Numbered from the stretch's first letter, positions 46,301-55,780 are shown. The stretch is 64,000 nt of DNA from Paludicola sp. MB14-C6 (GCF_030908625.1 NZ_CP133133.1:620001-684000), one strand, 5' to 3'. A program made the numbers and translations. The notes: a model not told the origin generated them from the letters alone.

Positions 46301-46952
46301 AATCTAAAAACTTCTTTGCTTTTTCAGATTGCTCTTTTAGCGGCTCAATTCTTCCTTCTAATTCGCTTAAAATATCTCTTAAACGAACAAGGTTATCCTC
46401 TGCATTCGATAAATTTCGCTCTGCTTCATTTTTACGATAACGGAATTTTGAAATACCCGCAGCTTCTTCAAATATTTCTCGTCTTTCTTTGCTTTTGGAT
46501 TGCACAATTTCTGCTATTTTACCTTGTCCAACTAATGAATATCCGTCTTTACCAAGACCGGTATCCATAAAAATCTCGTTAATATCTTTTAATCGAACAT
46601 TACTTTTATTGATTAAATATTCGCTTTCACCGGAACGATAATATTTTCTTGTAATGGTTACTTCATCACTGTCAATCGCAAATTCACGATTATGGTTATC
46701 CACAGTTAAAGAAACTTCACAAAAGCCTTGCGATTTTCTTGTTTTCGTTCCTGCAAAAATAACATCTTCCATTTTTGCACCACGCAGCGTTTTGGTTGAT
46801 TGTTCACCCATTACCCAACGTACAGCATCACTAATATTGCTTTTTCCACTTCCATTTGGTCCGACTACCGCAGTTAATCCTTTGTCGAAAGTAATTCTTG
46901 TTTTATCGGGAAATGATTTGAATCCCTGAATATCCAAATACTTTAATAGCAA
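43374..46952 (-). CDS. smc: Chromosome segregation protein SMC
   Basis: SMC loops and condenses the chromosome with ScpAB. Walker A GPNGSGKS is at 31-38. Two long coiled coils (about 165-490 and 680-1020) flank a hinge with VLGTVSQIIDVKSEYSVAIETAL and SLSGGSRNKSQGFLSRKNE. The C-terminal head has signature LASLSGGEQSFVAIAIYF and Walker B FCILDEIEAALDD. Length 1192 is normal. It overlaps the upstream radical SAM gene by 10 bases and ftsY by one. Confidence 0.98.
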   Translation of the reverse strand: MLLKYLDIQGFKSFPDKTRITFDKGLTAVVGPNGSGKSNISDAVRWVMGEQSTKTLRGAKMEDVIFAGTKTRKSQGFCEVSLTVDNHNREFAIDSDEVTITRKYYRSGESEYLINKSNVRLKDINEIFMDTGLGKDGYSLVGQGKIAEIVQSKSKERREIFEEAAGISKFRYRKNEAERNLSNAEDNLVRLRDILSELEGRIEPLKEQSEKAKKFLDLSNHKKTLEVSIWNDMMERSNQLLKDQSDKIVISTNKREELEEQIKEIEDKIQSTFQEMQQCMIDIENKRHQKDELEVVISQLTSQIAVCQNDIHHNEQNAARIDSEIENFEIAMQNVNNEINDKEDQIVAINKQIADLEQEIESKQEELLHQSDENENLNKKQHELSNEVNKLLLEQSQMKMTIAQLSMNSSELTASVESNETELKTRKQELESYIKEQASANEFMHDLNDRLESLSNTISGHKIKLENRSMKLNAVKQECEKSDLAIKEKQQKVKLLESLEHNLEGFAYSVKEILKRSKNGILHGVLGTVSQIIDVKSEYSVAIETALSSSMQNIVVENESHAKAAIRMLQQQNLGRATFLPITSVSGSTLNVDNLEQYAGFVDLASNLISYDSKYKNIIESLLGRVVIVDDIDTAVLIAQKNGYKFRIVTLDGQVVNAGGSLSGGSRNKSQGFLSRKNEIQELTNEIRILQEKHQEHMKLMHTLQAEVGQIEAEYHAITSEMQTVNEDKIRIESELKRLGLMMNQIEALSKQMETELKLKQEKLQQNKVESNQCQQNLTAIESKVIEISSVLNTIQASSQGSTEHQTHLADELSQMKIQSVELKKDIEAILLSIEELKKHNQATNSSTAKLQEDKNILLSKNDDIQLQIENYKVDIEHNKSNITLLNEEISAVTLKRQQLEGSTTTLRKEERSFSEQKEKMASEIVRLEERHLAMQREYDEIISKLWEEYELTRSEAQSIAIKLENIPKATTELNSVKSKIRSLGTVNVAAIEEYKEVSERYEFLNSQVKDAEKSRNELIRLIGELTQKMQDIFGENFKKINYQFQRIFVELFGGGKAELKLTEPDNLLESGIEIFVEPPGKIIKNLASLSGGEQSFVAIAIYFAILKVRPAPFCILDEIEAALDDVNVVKYANYLNQMTDKTQFIMITHRRGSMEAADILYGVTMQEEGVSKLLQLNVTDIENNKILNGVN

Positions 46953-47953
46953 GGTTGCACATCCTTTTTTATGATAATTTGATTCTTTGTCAAGTTGTTG
47001 TTTTCTAAGACTCTTGCTTGAATTCCAAGCTCTTTGAGTTTCAGCAGATTGCTCTTTTTTTGTCCTATCATTTTCGATAGGTTTTTTCCATGTACTTCAA
47101 TGATAACATTCGTTTGATTGCTATCTTTTATTAGTTTTAATGCTTTTTTATAAAACATCTCGTTCTCACAAAGTTCCCGAAACGCAGGATGATATATTCC
47201 ACCTGTCATATCTCGTTCAACATCAGCAGAAGCATGTAAGCCCAATTTAATTACTTTAATATCATTGTTATCGAAAAGTTCAAGAAGCTCAGCACAAATA
47301 GAAACTGCTTCTTGTAACGGCATTGGGCAGTATTCTCCAGATTGATATAAATAGGCAAGCTTTGTTCCTTTTAAAATCACAGTTGGATAAATACGAACAG
47401 TATCGGGATAAATTTTAACAATTTCTTTTGCGGTTTTTATTACTGATGCTCTTGAATCTTGATATAGCCCGACCATCATTTGTAAGCCTAACTCAAAATG
47501 ATTTTGCTGAATCAGCTTTGAAGCTTCTATTACATCCTGTGCAGTATGGCCTCTGTCGTTCGCTTGTAAAACAGTATCATCCATACTTTGCGCACCAAGC
47601 TCTATTGCGGTTACATTATATTGTTTTAATAACTCCAATATTTCTTGGGAAATACAATCAGGCCTTGTGGAAATTCGAATACCGGAAAACTTTCCATTGC
47701 CAATGAACTCATTTGCAACAGAAAGTAAATCCTGCATATACTTTTTTGGAATCGCAGTAAAGCTCCCACCAAAAAAAGCGATTTCTGCACTGGATTTTTC
47801 TTGAATATCGTTCGAAGCTTTTAAAAGAATATCTCGTACTTCATCTTTCGTTGGTGGCTGAATCGTTCCGGAAATAGTGCGTTGATTGCAAAAACTACAA
47901 TCGTTCTTACAACCAACGTGTGGAATAAATATTGCAATGTTTTTATGTTTCAT
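46943..47953 (-). CDS. Elp3-like radical SAM protein
   Basis: A 336-residue radical SAM enzyme; the cluster motif CKNDCSFCNQR is at about residues 14-24. The following barrel has AFFGGSFTAIPKKYM, ELGAQSMDDTVLQANDRGHT and LGLQMMVGLY, typical for the Elp3-like (COG1243) group, but there is no acetyltransferase domain. The start at 47953 overlaps rnc by 11 bases and has GGAG upstream; the frame to 48028 adds 25 residues inside rnc. A tRNA or RNA target is suspected only from the family and location. Confidence 0.88.
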   Translation of the reverse strand: MKHKNIAIFIPHVGCKNDCSFCNQRTISGTIQPPTKDEVRDILLKASNDIQEKSSAEIAFFGGSFTAIPKKYMQDLLSVANEFIGNGKFSGIRISTRPDCISQEILELLKQYNVTAIELGAQSMDDTVLQANDRGHTAQDVIEASKLIQQNHFELGLQMMVGLYQDSRASVIKTAKEIVKIYPDTVRIYPTVILKGTKLAYLYQSGEYCPMPLQEAVSICAELLELFDNNDIKVIKLGLHASADVERDMTGGIYHPAFRELCENEMFYKKALKLIKDSNQTNVIIEVHGKNLSKMIGQKKSNLLKLKELGIQARVLENNNLTKNQIIIKKDVQPCY

Positions 47954-48623
47954 AGCCCATAAGCTCCAAAGCTTCTTTTGCAGCAAATTGTTCTGCTTGT
48001 TTTTTGCTTCTTCCTTTTCCAACACCAATTACGTTTGAATTCAGATGAACCTCTACCACAAATAATTTATTGTGATCAGGTCCTAGCTCTTTAATTAAAA
48101 CATACTCTATTTTTTCTTCTTTGTTTTTTTGTATAATTTCTTGTAATGCCGTTTTATAGTCACTTAGCACACTTACTTTATTGGTATCAATCGTTTCGGG
48201 TATAAAACGCAAAACAAACTTTCTTGCTTGCTCTAATCCGCCATCCAAATAGATACTTGCGATAATTGCTTCAAATGCATCAGCTAAGATAGATGGTCGA
48301 GTTCTGCCACCTGTATTCTCTTCTCCTTTGCCAAGCAATAAGTATTCGCCTAAATTTATTTGTAAAGCGAATTGATACAAGCTTTTTTCGCAAACCAATG
48401 CTGCACGATACTTTGTAAGTTCACCTTCTGGTAAATGTTTATAATGGTTAAAAAGATGTTCTGCAACAATAATTGAAAGAACAGAATCTCCTAAAAACTC
48501 TAAACGTTCGTTGTTTTTTCCGCCTTTTTTTCCTTCATTTGCGAAAGAAGAATGTGTGAGTGCTACTTTTAAAAGTGAGTTATTTTTATATTGATATCCT
48601 AATAGGACTTCAAGATTTTCCAC
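47943..48623 (-). CDS. rnc: Ribonuclease III
   Basis: Cuts double-stranded RNA, including 30S rRNA precursor. The catalytic signature NNERLEFLGDSVLSIIVAEHLF is at about 38-59, with the second acidic site ILADAFEAIIASIYLDGG. A C-terminal double-stranded-RNA domain ends SKKQAEQFAAKEALELMG. Length 226 is usual. It follows plsX by 24 bases. Confidence 0.98.
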   Translation of the reverse strand: MENLEVLLGYQYKNNSLLKVALTHSSFANEGKKGGKNNERLEFLGDSVLSIIVAEHLFNHYKHLPEGELTKYRAALVCEKSLYQFALQINLGEYLLLGKGEENTGGRTRPSILADAFEAIIASIYLDGGLEQARKFVLRFIPETIDTNKVSVLSDYKTALQEIIQKNKEEKIEYVLIKELGPDHNKLFVVEVHLNSNVIGVGKGRSKKQAEQFAAKEALELMGYET

Positions 48624-48647
48624 TTGTCTACTCCTCGTTATTCAGCT

Positions 48648-49664
48648 TTATGCTTCGTTTTTTGTATCTTGTTCCTTTATTTTTGCAATTGAAGTAGAGA
48701 TTTCATCAATAACGCCTTTTTCAACAAAATCTCTTGCTTGACGTATTGCGTTTTTAAATGCTTTTGCATTAGAACTTCCGTGTGCTTTTATTACCGGTTT
48801 TGCAGTTCCTAATAATGGAGCTCCACCATATTCGGTATAATCCATTTTGTTTTTGAACGCTTTAATTTTTGGTAAAACCATAGCACCTGCTAATTTACCG
48901 CTGAATCCACCAAACATATTTTTAATATTACCAGCAAACATTTTTCCTAAGCCTTCCGTTAGCTTTAAGATAACATTTCCGGTGAATCCGTCCGTTATAA
49001 CAACATCAGCATCACCTAGCGGAATATAGCGAGGCTCAATATTTCCTGTAAAATTTAAAACTTTGCTCTCAGAAAACAATTGGTAAGCCCCAAGTTCTAA
49101 TTCTCTGCCCTTTGTTTCTTCTGCTCCGATATTGACTAAAGCTACCCTTGGCTTTTGTATATTCATGATTTTTTCCATATAAATAGAGCCCATAACACCA
49201 AAATGTAAAAGCATCTCAGGACGACATTCAATGTTTGCACCAACATCCATTAAAATATAGCATCCTGTATCAGATGGCATAATTGGAGCTAATGCGGCAC
49301 GTTTAATACCTTTAATACGTTTTACAATTAAAGATGCACCTACAACGATTGCGCCAGTGCTTCCAGCGCATACAACTGCATCTCCTTCGCCTTTTGCTAA
49401 TAATTGAAAAGCAACTGCCATTGAACTATCTTTATAATCACTCATAATGGTTGTTGGGTCTGCACAAACAGGAATGACAGAGGTTGTATGTACCACTTCC
49501 ATTTTTGAGATATCAATATTATTTTGCTTGGCAACTTTTTTCAGCTCATTTTCGTCACCGGTAATCGTAATATCGACTCCATATTCATTTATTGCTAGTT
49601 CGCAACCTTGCAATGTTGCGAGTGGTGCATTGTCTCCACCAAATCCATCTACAATAATTCTCAT
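48648..49664 (-). CDS. plsX: Phosphate acyltransferase PlsX
   Basis: PlsX makes acyl-phosphate from acyl-ACP for phospholipid synthesis with PlsY. Characteristic parts are VDGFGGDNAP at the start, SDYKDSSMAVAFQLLAKGEGDAVVCAGSTGA, and ADVVITDGFTGNVILKLTEG. Length 338 is normal. The acpP gene that often separates plsX from rnc is missing here. Confidence 0.96.
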   Translation of the reverse strand: MRIIVDGFGGDNAPLATLQGCELAINEYGVDITITGDENELKKVAKQNNIDISKMEVVHTTSVIPVCADPTTIMSDYKDSSMAVAFQLLAKGEGDAVVCAGSTGAIVVGASLIVKRIKGIKRAALAPIMPSDTGCYILMDVGANIECRPEMLLHFGVMGSIYMEKIMNIQKPRVALVNIGAEETKGRELELGAYQLFSESKVLNFTGNIEPRYIPLGDADVVITDGFTGNVILKLTEGLGKMFAGNIKNMFGGFSGKLAGAMVLPKIKAFKNKMDYTEYGGAPLLGTAKPVIKAHGSSNAKAFKNAIRQARDFVEKGVIDEISTSIAKIKEQDTKNEA

Positions 49665-49708
49665 GATTTTAACCTCATTTCCTTTGTCTTTATATGTTAT
49701 TTTAACAA

Positions 49709-51010
49709 CTACTGATTGATTGTTTGCTTTAGCGCTTCGATTGCTCGTTTTGCTAAAGTTTCATAACGGAGTTTTTTATCACGAATTGTAGTTTCCAAAG
49801 AAGGGAGAATTCCCATATTGCTTCCCATTGGTTGAAAATTAACAACGGTTTCATCACTGATATAATGGCTCAATGAGCCTAGCATTGTTTCTTTGGGCAA
49901 TGTGATTGGCTCTTTTCCATTTATAATTCTTGCTAAATTATAGCCAACATAAATTCCACTAGCAGCAGACTCGGTATATCCCTCTACACCTGTAATCTGA
50001 CCTGCGAAGAAAATTCGATTATCTTTTTTTAGACAAAAATGGTTGTCCAACAAACGTGGACTATCAATAAAGGTATTACGATGCATTACACCATAACGCA
50101 CAAACTCGGCATTTTGTAAACCCGGTATTAATGAAAATACACGTTTTTGTTCACCAAACTTAAGGTTGGTTTGAAAACCAACAAGATTATACATCGTTGA
50201 ATCTTGATTTTCTTTTCTTAATTGAACAACTGCCCAAGGGCGATGATCTGTTCTGGGATCACGAAGTCCAACAGGTTTCAATGGGCCAAAACGGATCGTA
50301 TCGGCTCCCCTTTTTGCCATAACTTCGATTGGCATACAACCTTCATATACTTTAAAATCACGCTTGTCAATTTCTTTTAATGGCGCAGATTCTGCTTGTA
50401 TTAACTCTGTATAAAACAATTCATACTCTTCTTTATTCATTGGACAGTTAATATAGTCATCATCGCCTTTACCATAACGAGATTGTGCAAACGCAATTGA
50501 CATATCAATACTTTCAGCAGTAACAATTGGAGCCGCTGCATCAAAAAAGCTTAATCGATTGCTATCGAGCATTTCCATAATGGTATCTGCTAATTGATCT
50601 GATGTTAATGGGCCTGAAGCAATAACCACGTACCCTTGTGGAATGGTTGTTACTTCACCGCTAATAACATTTATATTTTCATGAGTCTTAATTTTATTTG
50701 TAATATAATCGGAAAATTTCTCCCTATCAACCGCTAAGGCACCGCCGGCTGCTACAGCGCATTGTTCGGCAGCTTCTAAAACCAATGAGCCTAGTTCTCG
50801 CATTTCTGCTTTTAATAGTCCGGCAGCACTATCAAGTCTTGCAGCTTTTAAAGAGTTAGAACATACAAGTTCCGCAAAACCTTGATAGGTATGAGCGGCA
50901 GTATATTTTTGAGGCTTCATTTCATATAAATCAACTTGTATTCCTTGATTTGCCAATTGGAATGCAGCTTCACAACCTGCAAGTCCTGCACCGATAACGC
51001 TAACTTTCAT
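49709..51010 (-). CDS. trmFO: tRNA (uracil-54) methyltransferase TrmFO
   Basis: Folate- and FAD-dependent enzyme making m5U54 in tRNA, the Firmicute alternative to TrmA. FAD motif VIGAGLAGCEAAFQLANQG starts the protein; ELVCSNSLKA, INCPMNKEEYE and FAGQITGVEGYTESAASG follow. Length 433 is typical. Its ATG overlaps the topA stop by one base; topA-trmFO is a conserved pair. Confidence 0.97.
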   Translation of the reverse strand: MKVSVIGAGLAGCEAAFQLANQGIQVDLYEMKPQKYTAAHTYQGFAELVCSNSLKAARLDSAAGLLKAEMRELGSLVLEAAEQCAVAAGGALAVDREKFSDYITNKIKTHENINVISGEVTTIPQGYVVIASGPLTSDQLADTIMEMLDSNRLSFFDAAAPIVTAESIDMSIAFAQSRYGKGDDDYINCPMNKEEYELFYTELIQAESAPLKEIDKRDFKVYEGCMPIEVMAKRGADTIRFGPLKPVGLRDPRTDHRPWAVVQLRKENQDSTMYNLVGFQTNLKFGEQKRVFSLIPGLQNAEFVRYGVMHRNTFIDSPRLLDNHFCLKKDNRIFFAGQITGVEGYTESAASGIYVGYNLARIINGKEPITLPKETMLGSLSHYISDETVVNFQPMGSNMGILPSLETTIRDKKLRYETLAKRAIEALKQTINQ

Positions 51011-53094
51011 TATTCCTTTAGACCTTTCTCAAAATCACATTCTTCGTTTGAGCAATATAGTTTTCCGGTTTTTCCGGCTTTCTTTAATAAAGTTTTTCCG
51101 CATTTTGGACATAATTCACTCGTAGGAGCATCCCATGATAAGAAAGAGCATTCAGGATATTTTTCGCAGCCGTAAAACTTTTTGCCTTTTTTCGATTTTT
51201 TCTCTAAAATTTTACCGCCACATTTTGGACAAAATCCATGAGTCTCATTAACAATTTTCTTGGTGTTTTTACATTCTGGATAACCTGGGCAAGCTAAAAA
51301 CTTACCGAATCTACCCATTTTGATAACCATGTTACGTCCGCAATTTTCGCAAATAACATCGGTTTCTTCATCCGCTACTTTGAAAGATTGCCCTTCTGTA
51401 TTCACTTCTGCTTTTTCTAAATCTTTTTCAAAGTCAGTATAGAAATTTCGAATGATTGTTTGCCATTCTGTTTTTCCTTCTTCTACAACGTCTAAATCTT
51501 TTTCCATATTTGCAGTAAAGTCAACATCTACGATATGATTAAACTGTTCTTTCATTAGTTTAGTTGTAACAAAGCCCAGTTCAGTAGGTTTCAATTGCTT
51601 TCCATCACGCTCAACATAATTACGAGAAAGAATTGTAGTAATAGTTGGTGCGTAAGTACTTGGACGGCCAATACCATTTTCTTCAAGCACCTTAATTAAA
51701 GATGCCTCTGTGTAACGTGGTGGTGGCTGAGTGAAATGTTGATTGCCATTGATACTGTTTAGAGTTAATATTTCTTTTTCATTTAATTCAGGCAAGATTC
51801 CTTCTTCTTGAGATTCGTCATCTTTACCTTCTACATATAACTTAGTAAAACCATCAAATTTTACAGTAAAACCCGATGCTTTAAAGGTATAGCTGTTTGC
51901 ATCAATTTGTGCAGAAACCGTATCAAATAGTGCACCTGCCATCTGACTTGCAATGAAACGTTCCCAAATCAGCTTATATAATTTATATTGGTCACTTGTC
52001 AAGCTGGATTTTGCCATTAATGGTGTTATTTCAGGTAAAGATGGGCGAATTGCTTCATGGGCATCTTGTGCATTATTCTTGGATTTATAAATTCTAGGAG
52101 TTGACGGAATATATTCTTTGCCATATTGATTTTCAATATATTCATATGCAGCAGTTCTTGCTTCATCGGAAATTCGTAAGGAGTCGGTTCTCATATAAGT
52201 AATCAAACCAACTGCACCGATATTTTCTACGTCAATACCTTCATAAAGCTCTTGTGCAGCTTTCATTGTTCTTCTAGCTTGGAAGCCAAGCTTTCTTGAT
52301 GCTTCTTGTTGCATTGTTGAAGTTGTAAATGGTGGTGCAGGCGATTTCTTACGCACACCTTTTTTAACAGACTGTACTACAAAATCAGCATTTTTAATTA
52401 CAGCTAAAATTTCATTTGTTTGGGATTCAGTATGAATATCAACCTTTTTGCCATCTTTGCCATAAAAACGAGCAACAAACGGTTTTTTGGATGAATCAGT
52501 TAAAAGCTCCGCTTCGATTGACCAATATTCTTCTTCTTTGAAGTTGTTAATCTCTTCTTCTCTATCCACAATCAAGCGAACCGTTACGGATTGCACACGT
52601 CCTGCAGAAAGTCCACTTCTTACTTTTTTCCAAAGAAACGGGCTTAATTTATAACCCACAATACGATCTAGAATTCGTCTTGCTTGTTGAGAATCTACTA
52701 AGCTTAAATCAATTTTTCGAGGTGCTTTCATTCCAGATTTTACACCTGTTTTGGTAATCTCATTAAAAGTAACTCTGTTTTTTTGGTCAAGATCTACTTT
52801 TAATAAATGAGCTAAATGCCAAGAAATTGCTTCTCCTTCACGGTCAGGGTCAGTTGCTAAATAGATCTTAGCTTTACCCTTTGCACTTGCTTTTAGCTTT
52901 TTAATTGTTTCAGATTGCTTTCTTATGTTAATATACTTAGGCTCAAAATTATTATCAACATCGATTCCTAATTTGGATTTCGGTAAATCACGAACATGCC
53001 CCATAGAAGCAATGACTTCATAATCTTTTCCTAAATATTTTTTAATGGTTTTCGCCTTTGCAGGTGACTCCACTATTACAAGGTTTTTTGCCAT
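51010..53094 (-). CDS. topA: DNA topoisomerase I
   Basis: Type IA topoisomerase that relaxes negative supercoils. TOPRIM domain at the N-terminus (VIVESPAKAKTIKKYLG, ATDPDREGEAISWH); the active-site Tyr300 lies in VGLITYMRTDSLRI. Three C-terminal four-cysteine zinc modules follow: CENCGRN...CPGYPEC, CPKCGGK...CEKYPEC and CPKCGKT...CSNEEC. Length 694 is normal. It lies downstream of dprA. Confidence 0.98.
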   Translation of the reverse strand: MAKNLVIVESPAKAKTIKKYLGKDYEVIASMGHVRDLPKSKLGIDVDNNFEPKYINIRKQSETIKKLKASAKGKAKIYLATDPDREGEAISWHLAHLLKVDLDQKNRVTFNEITKTGVKSGMKAPRKIDLSLVDSQQARRILDRIVGYKLSPFLWKKVRSGLSAGRVQSVTVRLIVDREEEINNFKEEEYWSIEAELLTDSSKKPFVARFYGKDGKKVDIHTESQTNEILAVIKNADFVVQSVKKGVRKKSPAPPFTTSTMQQEASRKLGFQARRTMKAAQELYEGIDVENIGAVGLITYMRTDSLRISDEARTAAYEYIENQYGKEYIPSTPRIYKSKNNAQDAHEAIRPSLPEITPLMAKSSLTSDQYKLYKLIWERFIASQMAGALFDTVSAQIDANSYTFKASGFTVKFDGFTKLYVEGKDDESQEEGILPELNEKEILTLNSINGNQHFTQPPPRYTEASLIKVLEENGIGRPSTYAPTITTILSRNYVERDGKQLKPTELGFVTTKLMKEQFNHIVDVDFTANMEKDLDVVEEGKTEWQTIIRNFYTDFEKDLEKAEVNTEGQSFKVADEETDVICENCGRNMVIKMGRFGKFLACPGYPECKNTKKIVNETHGFCPKCGGKILEKKSKKGKKFYGCEKYPECSFLSWDAPTSELCPKCGKTLLKKAGKTGKLYCSNEECDFEKGLKE

Positions 53095-53191
53095 TTGTTA
53101 ACCTCCGTACCGTTATTGTTCTATTGAATTTTCTTCGCTACAAAATTGCATTTTAAATAAAATACGGTAACGAGAATCGTAATTTTTCAAA

Positions 53192-54430
53192 TTATTGTGC
53201 GAGTGCATATCTTCTTCCCGAGTAGGAAGAAACAATGCCCATGATTTCAAACTCAGTTAGAACAGAAAGAATTGTTCCTACATCCAGATTACATTCTGAA
53301 GATAGCTCATCAATAAATTTCGGCTCTAATGTTAATTTATTATATACTAAAATTTGCTTTTCATCTAATGACATTATAATTTCGCCATTTGCATGCTTAT
53401 ATTCTTCTAATATTTTTTCTTGTTCTTGCTTATCTAATTTTGGAATTGGTTGTTCCTCGCTTTGCTTTGGAACTCTTATTTTAGCAGGGCGGCCTTCTAG
53501 TCTTTTTTCTAAGATATAATCGCCAATTATTTTGTCAACATCTAATTTGTGTGCATATGTGCTGTAATATTCAATTAAAATATCTTTTACAGAAAAAACA
53601 GGGGTTGCTCCATCTCTTAAATATTTAATAACGCCCGCATATTGTGGATCAAATATGCTATATGGTGGCAAACAGAACACATCTTTTCCTTGTTCGATAG
53701 CGTGTTCCACTGTAATAAGCGAGCCACTGCGTTCTGGAGCATGGGTTACTAAAACGCCTAGGCTTAAGCCAGCTAAAATACGATTGCGAATCGGGAATAT
53801 TTTACCCGTAGCTGCTTCCCCTGGGGGTAATTCACTTATTAAAGCGCCTTTTTTAAGAATTTGTTCTTTTAATTCTTTGTTTTCGGCTGGGTAGTTAATA
53901 TCTAATCCGCAGCCTAATACTGCAATTGTTCTTGCATTTGCACGTAAAGCGCCAATATGTGCATCAGTATCAATACCAACTGCACATCCACTTACTATAA
54001 TAGCACCTGCTTGTGCTAAATGATAGGATAAATATTGCGTAGCATAGCTTGTATATTCTGAGGATTTACGAGTACCCACAATCGTAATTGCTACGTTTTC
54101 ATCAATTCCCAAAATATCGCCTTGCACATATAATACAATTGGCGGTCCGTAAATCAATTTCAAACGCTCGGGATATAGATTATCACCGATTGTTACAATT
54201 TCTATTTGATGCTTTTTGCAATCTTTTATCACTTTTTCTGCTCGAAGCAGACTAACGCCTTTGATTGCTTTCACATCTTTTTCTGATAAAAAGCCAAGTT
54301 CCAGCATTTGTTCTGTTGTTAAGTGATAAAAGTCTTCCGGAGATTCATATCGCATGAGAATTTCATTTGGCTTATCATTTCCATAGTTGAAAATCAAGGA
54401 TAACCATACCCAATATAATTTTTCGTCCAT
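53192..54430 (-). CDS. dprA: DNA-processing protein DprA
   Basis: DprA loads RecA on incoming single-stranded DNA in transformation. Rossmann core at about 100-300: VGTRKSSEYTSYATQYLSYHLA, VSGCAVGIDTDAHIGALRA, GCGLDINYPAENKEL and FPIRNRILAGLS. A C-terminal winged-helix domain (about 345-412) is present. The ATG at 54430 has GGAGG seven bases upstream; the longer frame adds six residues. The dprA-topA pairing is common and does not prove competence. Confidence 0.95.
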   Translation of the reverse strand: MDEKLYWVWLSLIFNYGNDKPNEILMRYESPEDFYHLTTEQMLELGFLSEKDVKAIKGVSLLRAEKVIKDCKKHQIEIVTIGDNLYPERLKLIYGPPIVLYVQGDILGIDENVAITIVGTRKSSEYTSYATQYLSYHLAQAGAIIVSGCAVGIDTDAHIGALRANARTIAVLGCGLDINYPAENKELKEQILKKGALISELPPGEAATGKIFPIRNRILAGLSLGVLVTHAPERSGSLITVEHAIEQGKDVFCLPPYSIFDPQYAGVIKYLRDGATPVFSVKDILIEYYSTYAHKLDVDKIIGDYILEKRLEGRPAKIRVPKQSEEQPIPKLDKQEQEKILEEYKHANGEIIMSLDEKQILVYNKLTLEPKFIDELSSECNLDVGTILSVLTEFEIMGIVSSYSGRRYALAQ

Positions 54431-54474
54431 CAAAAAGCCTCCATACAATGCATTTTTTCAGCAGTATGGCATCG

Positions 54475-55260
54475 CTATTTCATCATTTCCCACATCAAAA
54501 TACACGCTGCCATGCTAGCATTTAAAGACTCAGCTTTTCCCCTCATTTTAATTGTAATTGGATTTGTACAATTTGCAATTACATCCTCTGAAAGACCATT
54601 CCCCTCATTTCCGATTAACAAAACAGATGAAGACGCAAACTCTGATTGTAATAAGTCTTGAGCTGTTTCATCCAAAACGCTGGCATATGTCTTTACGTTA
54701 TTCTCTTTTAAATTATCTAAAAAGCCATTTACATCATCTATTACTAATATTGGCATACGAAACACAGAACCCATGCTTCCACGAATTACTTTAGGATTGA
54801 AATAGTCGCAAGTAGAACGAGTTAAGATAATACCATCCATTCCTACTGCTTCAGCTGTACGAATAATCGTACCAACGTTGCCGGAATCTTGTAAATCAAC
54901 CAACATGACATATTTACCCTTATGATATATTGTATCAACTGAGAACGTTTTGTCAAGCATAGAACAAATTGCAAAAATACCTTGTGGCGACATAGTTTGT
55001 GATATTTTTTTCTCAATATCAGAAGAAATCATATAACAATTTGTCGTTTGAAAAAGTTTTTCTAACTCTTGTGATTTTTTCTCATAACAAGACTTAGTTA
55101 CAAAAACCATTTCAAGCTTTATGCCGTTTTCAAATGCTTCTTGAATTAACTTTACACTTTCTACTGTAAATAGCCTTTTTTCTTCTCGATAAGATTTTGA
55201 ATGACTCAATTTCACATATTCTTTTACCCATCGATTCTCTTTTGATGTTATTTGTTCCAA
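54475..55260 (-). CDS. TrmH/SpoU family RNA 2'-O-methyltransferase
   Basis: A SPOUT methylase of the YsgA type. The N-terminal substrate domain begins EQITSKENRWVKEYVKL. The knotted catalytic domain carries LVDLQDSGNVGTIIRTAEAVGMDGIILT, IRGSMGSVFRMPI and the ending IKMRGKAESLNASMAACILMWE. TTG at 55260 is chosen because AGGTGA is well spaced and the N-terminus then matches relatives; an upstream GTG at 55269 would overlap the Shine-Dalgarno. The rRNA target is unknown. Confidence 0.9.
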   Translation of the reverse strand: MEQITSKENRWVKEYVKLSHSKSYREEKRLFTVESVKLIQEAFENGIKLEMVFVTKSCYEKKSQELEKLFQTTNCYMISSDIEKKISQTMSPQGIFAICSMLDKTFSVDTIYHKGKYVMLVDLQDSGNVGTIIRTAEAVGMDGIILTRSTCDYFNPKVIRGSMGSVFRMPILVIDDVNGFLDNLKENNVKTYASVLDETAQDLLQSEFASSSVLLIGNEGNGLSEDVIANCTNPITIKMRGKAESLNASMAACILMWEMMK

Positions 55261-55301
55261 AAATATCACCTCACTTATATATTGTATATCGGTTGCACTC
55301 T

Positions 55302-55330
55302 AATTTATCATGATTTCATTGGAAAATCAA
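55302..55330 (-). promoter_or_regulatory. Possible promoter of the TrmH-dprA-topA operon
   Basis: Minus strand TTGATT and TAAATT are separated by 17 bases, about 40 bases upstream of the TTG start. Confidence 0.4.
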
Positions 55331-55356
55331 CCAAAATTTCTTCACATGTTATACGA

Positions 55357-55387
55357 AAACACGCCCGAGTCAAAGCGACGCGGGCGT
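55357..55387 (-). terminator. Intrinsic terminator after rplT
   Basis: ACGCCCG and GTC pair with GAC and CGGGCGT around one mismatch, followed on the minus strand by GTTTTCG. Confidence 0.75.
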
Positions 55388-55395
55388 TAATTTTA

Positions 55396-55755
55396 CTATT
55401 TTGCTAAAGCAGATTTAGCTGTTTCACATAGAGCTGTGAATGCAGCAGCATCGTTAATTGCAATTTCAGATAGCATTTTACGGTTTAATGTAATGCCAGC
55501 TTTATTTAAGCCATTCATAAATGTTGAATAGTTCATACCATTCATTTTACAACCAGCAGAAATTCTTGTAATCCAAAGTTTTCTGAAGTCACGTTTCTTT
55601 TGTCTACGGCCAATGTAAGCATATTGACCAGATTTCATTACAGCTTCTTTAGCTGTTTTGAAAAGCTTGCTTTTTCCGCCCCAGTAACCTTTAGCTAATT
55701 TTAATGTTTTATTTCTTCTCTTGCGAGTAGCCATTGCTCCTTTAATACGAGCCAT
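55396..55755 (-). CDS. rplT: 50S ribosomal protein L20
   Basis: Early 23S-binding protein and, in Bacillus, the autoregulator of infC-rpmI-rplT. The 119-residue sequence opens with [24 protein letters not shown] and contains [28 protein letters not shown]. Last gene of the operon, followed by a terminator. Confidence 0.98.
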   Translation of the reverse strand: MARIKGAMATRKRRNKTLKLAKGYWGGKSKLFKTAKEAVMKSGQYAYIGRRQKKRDFRKLWITRISAGCKMNGMNYSTFMNGLNKAGITLNRKMLSEIAINDAAAFTALCETAKSALAK

Positions 55756-55780
55756 AATCTATACCTCCGTTTGTATCTTA

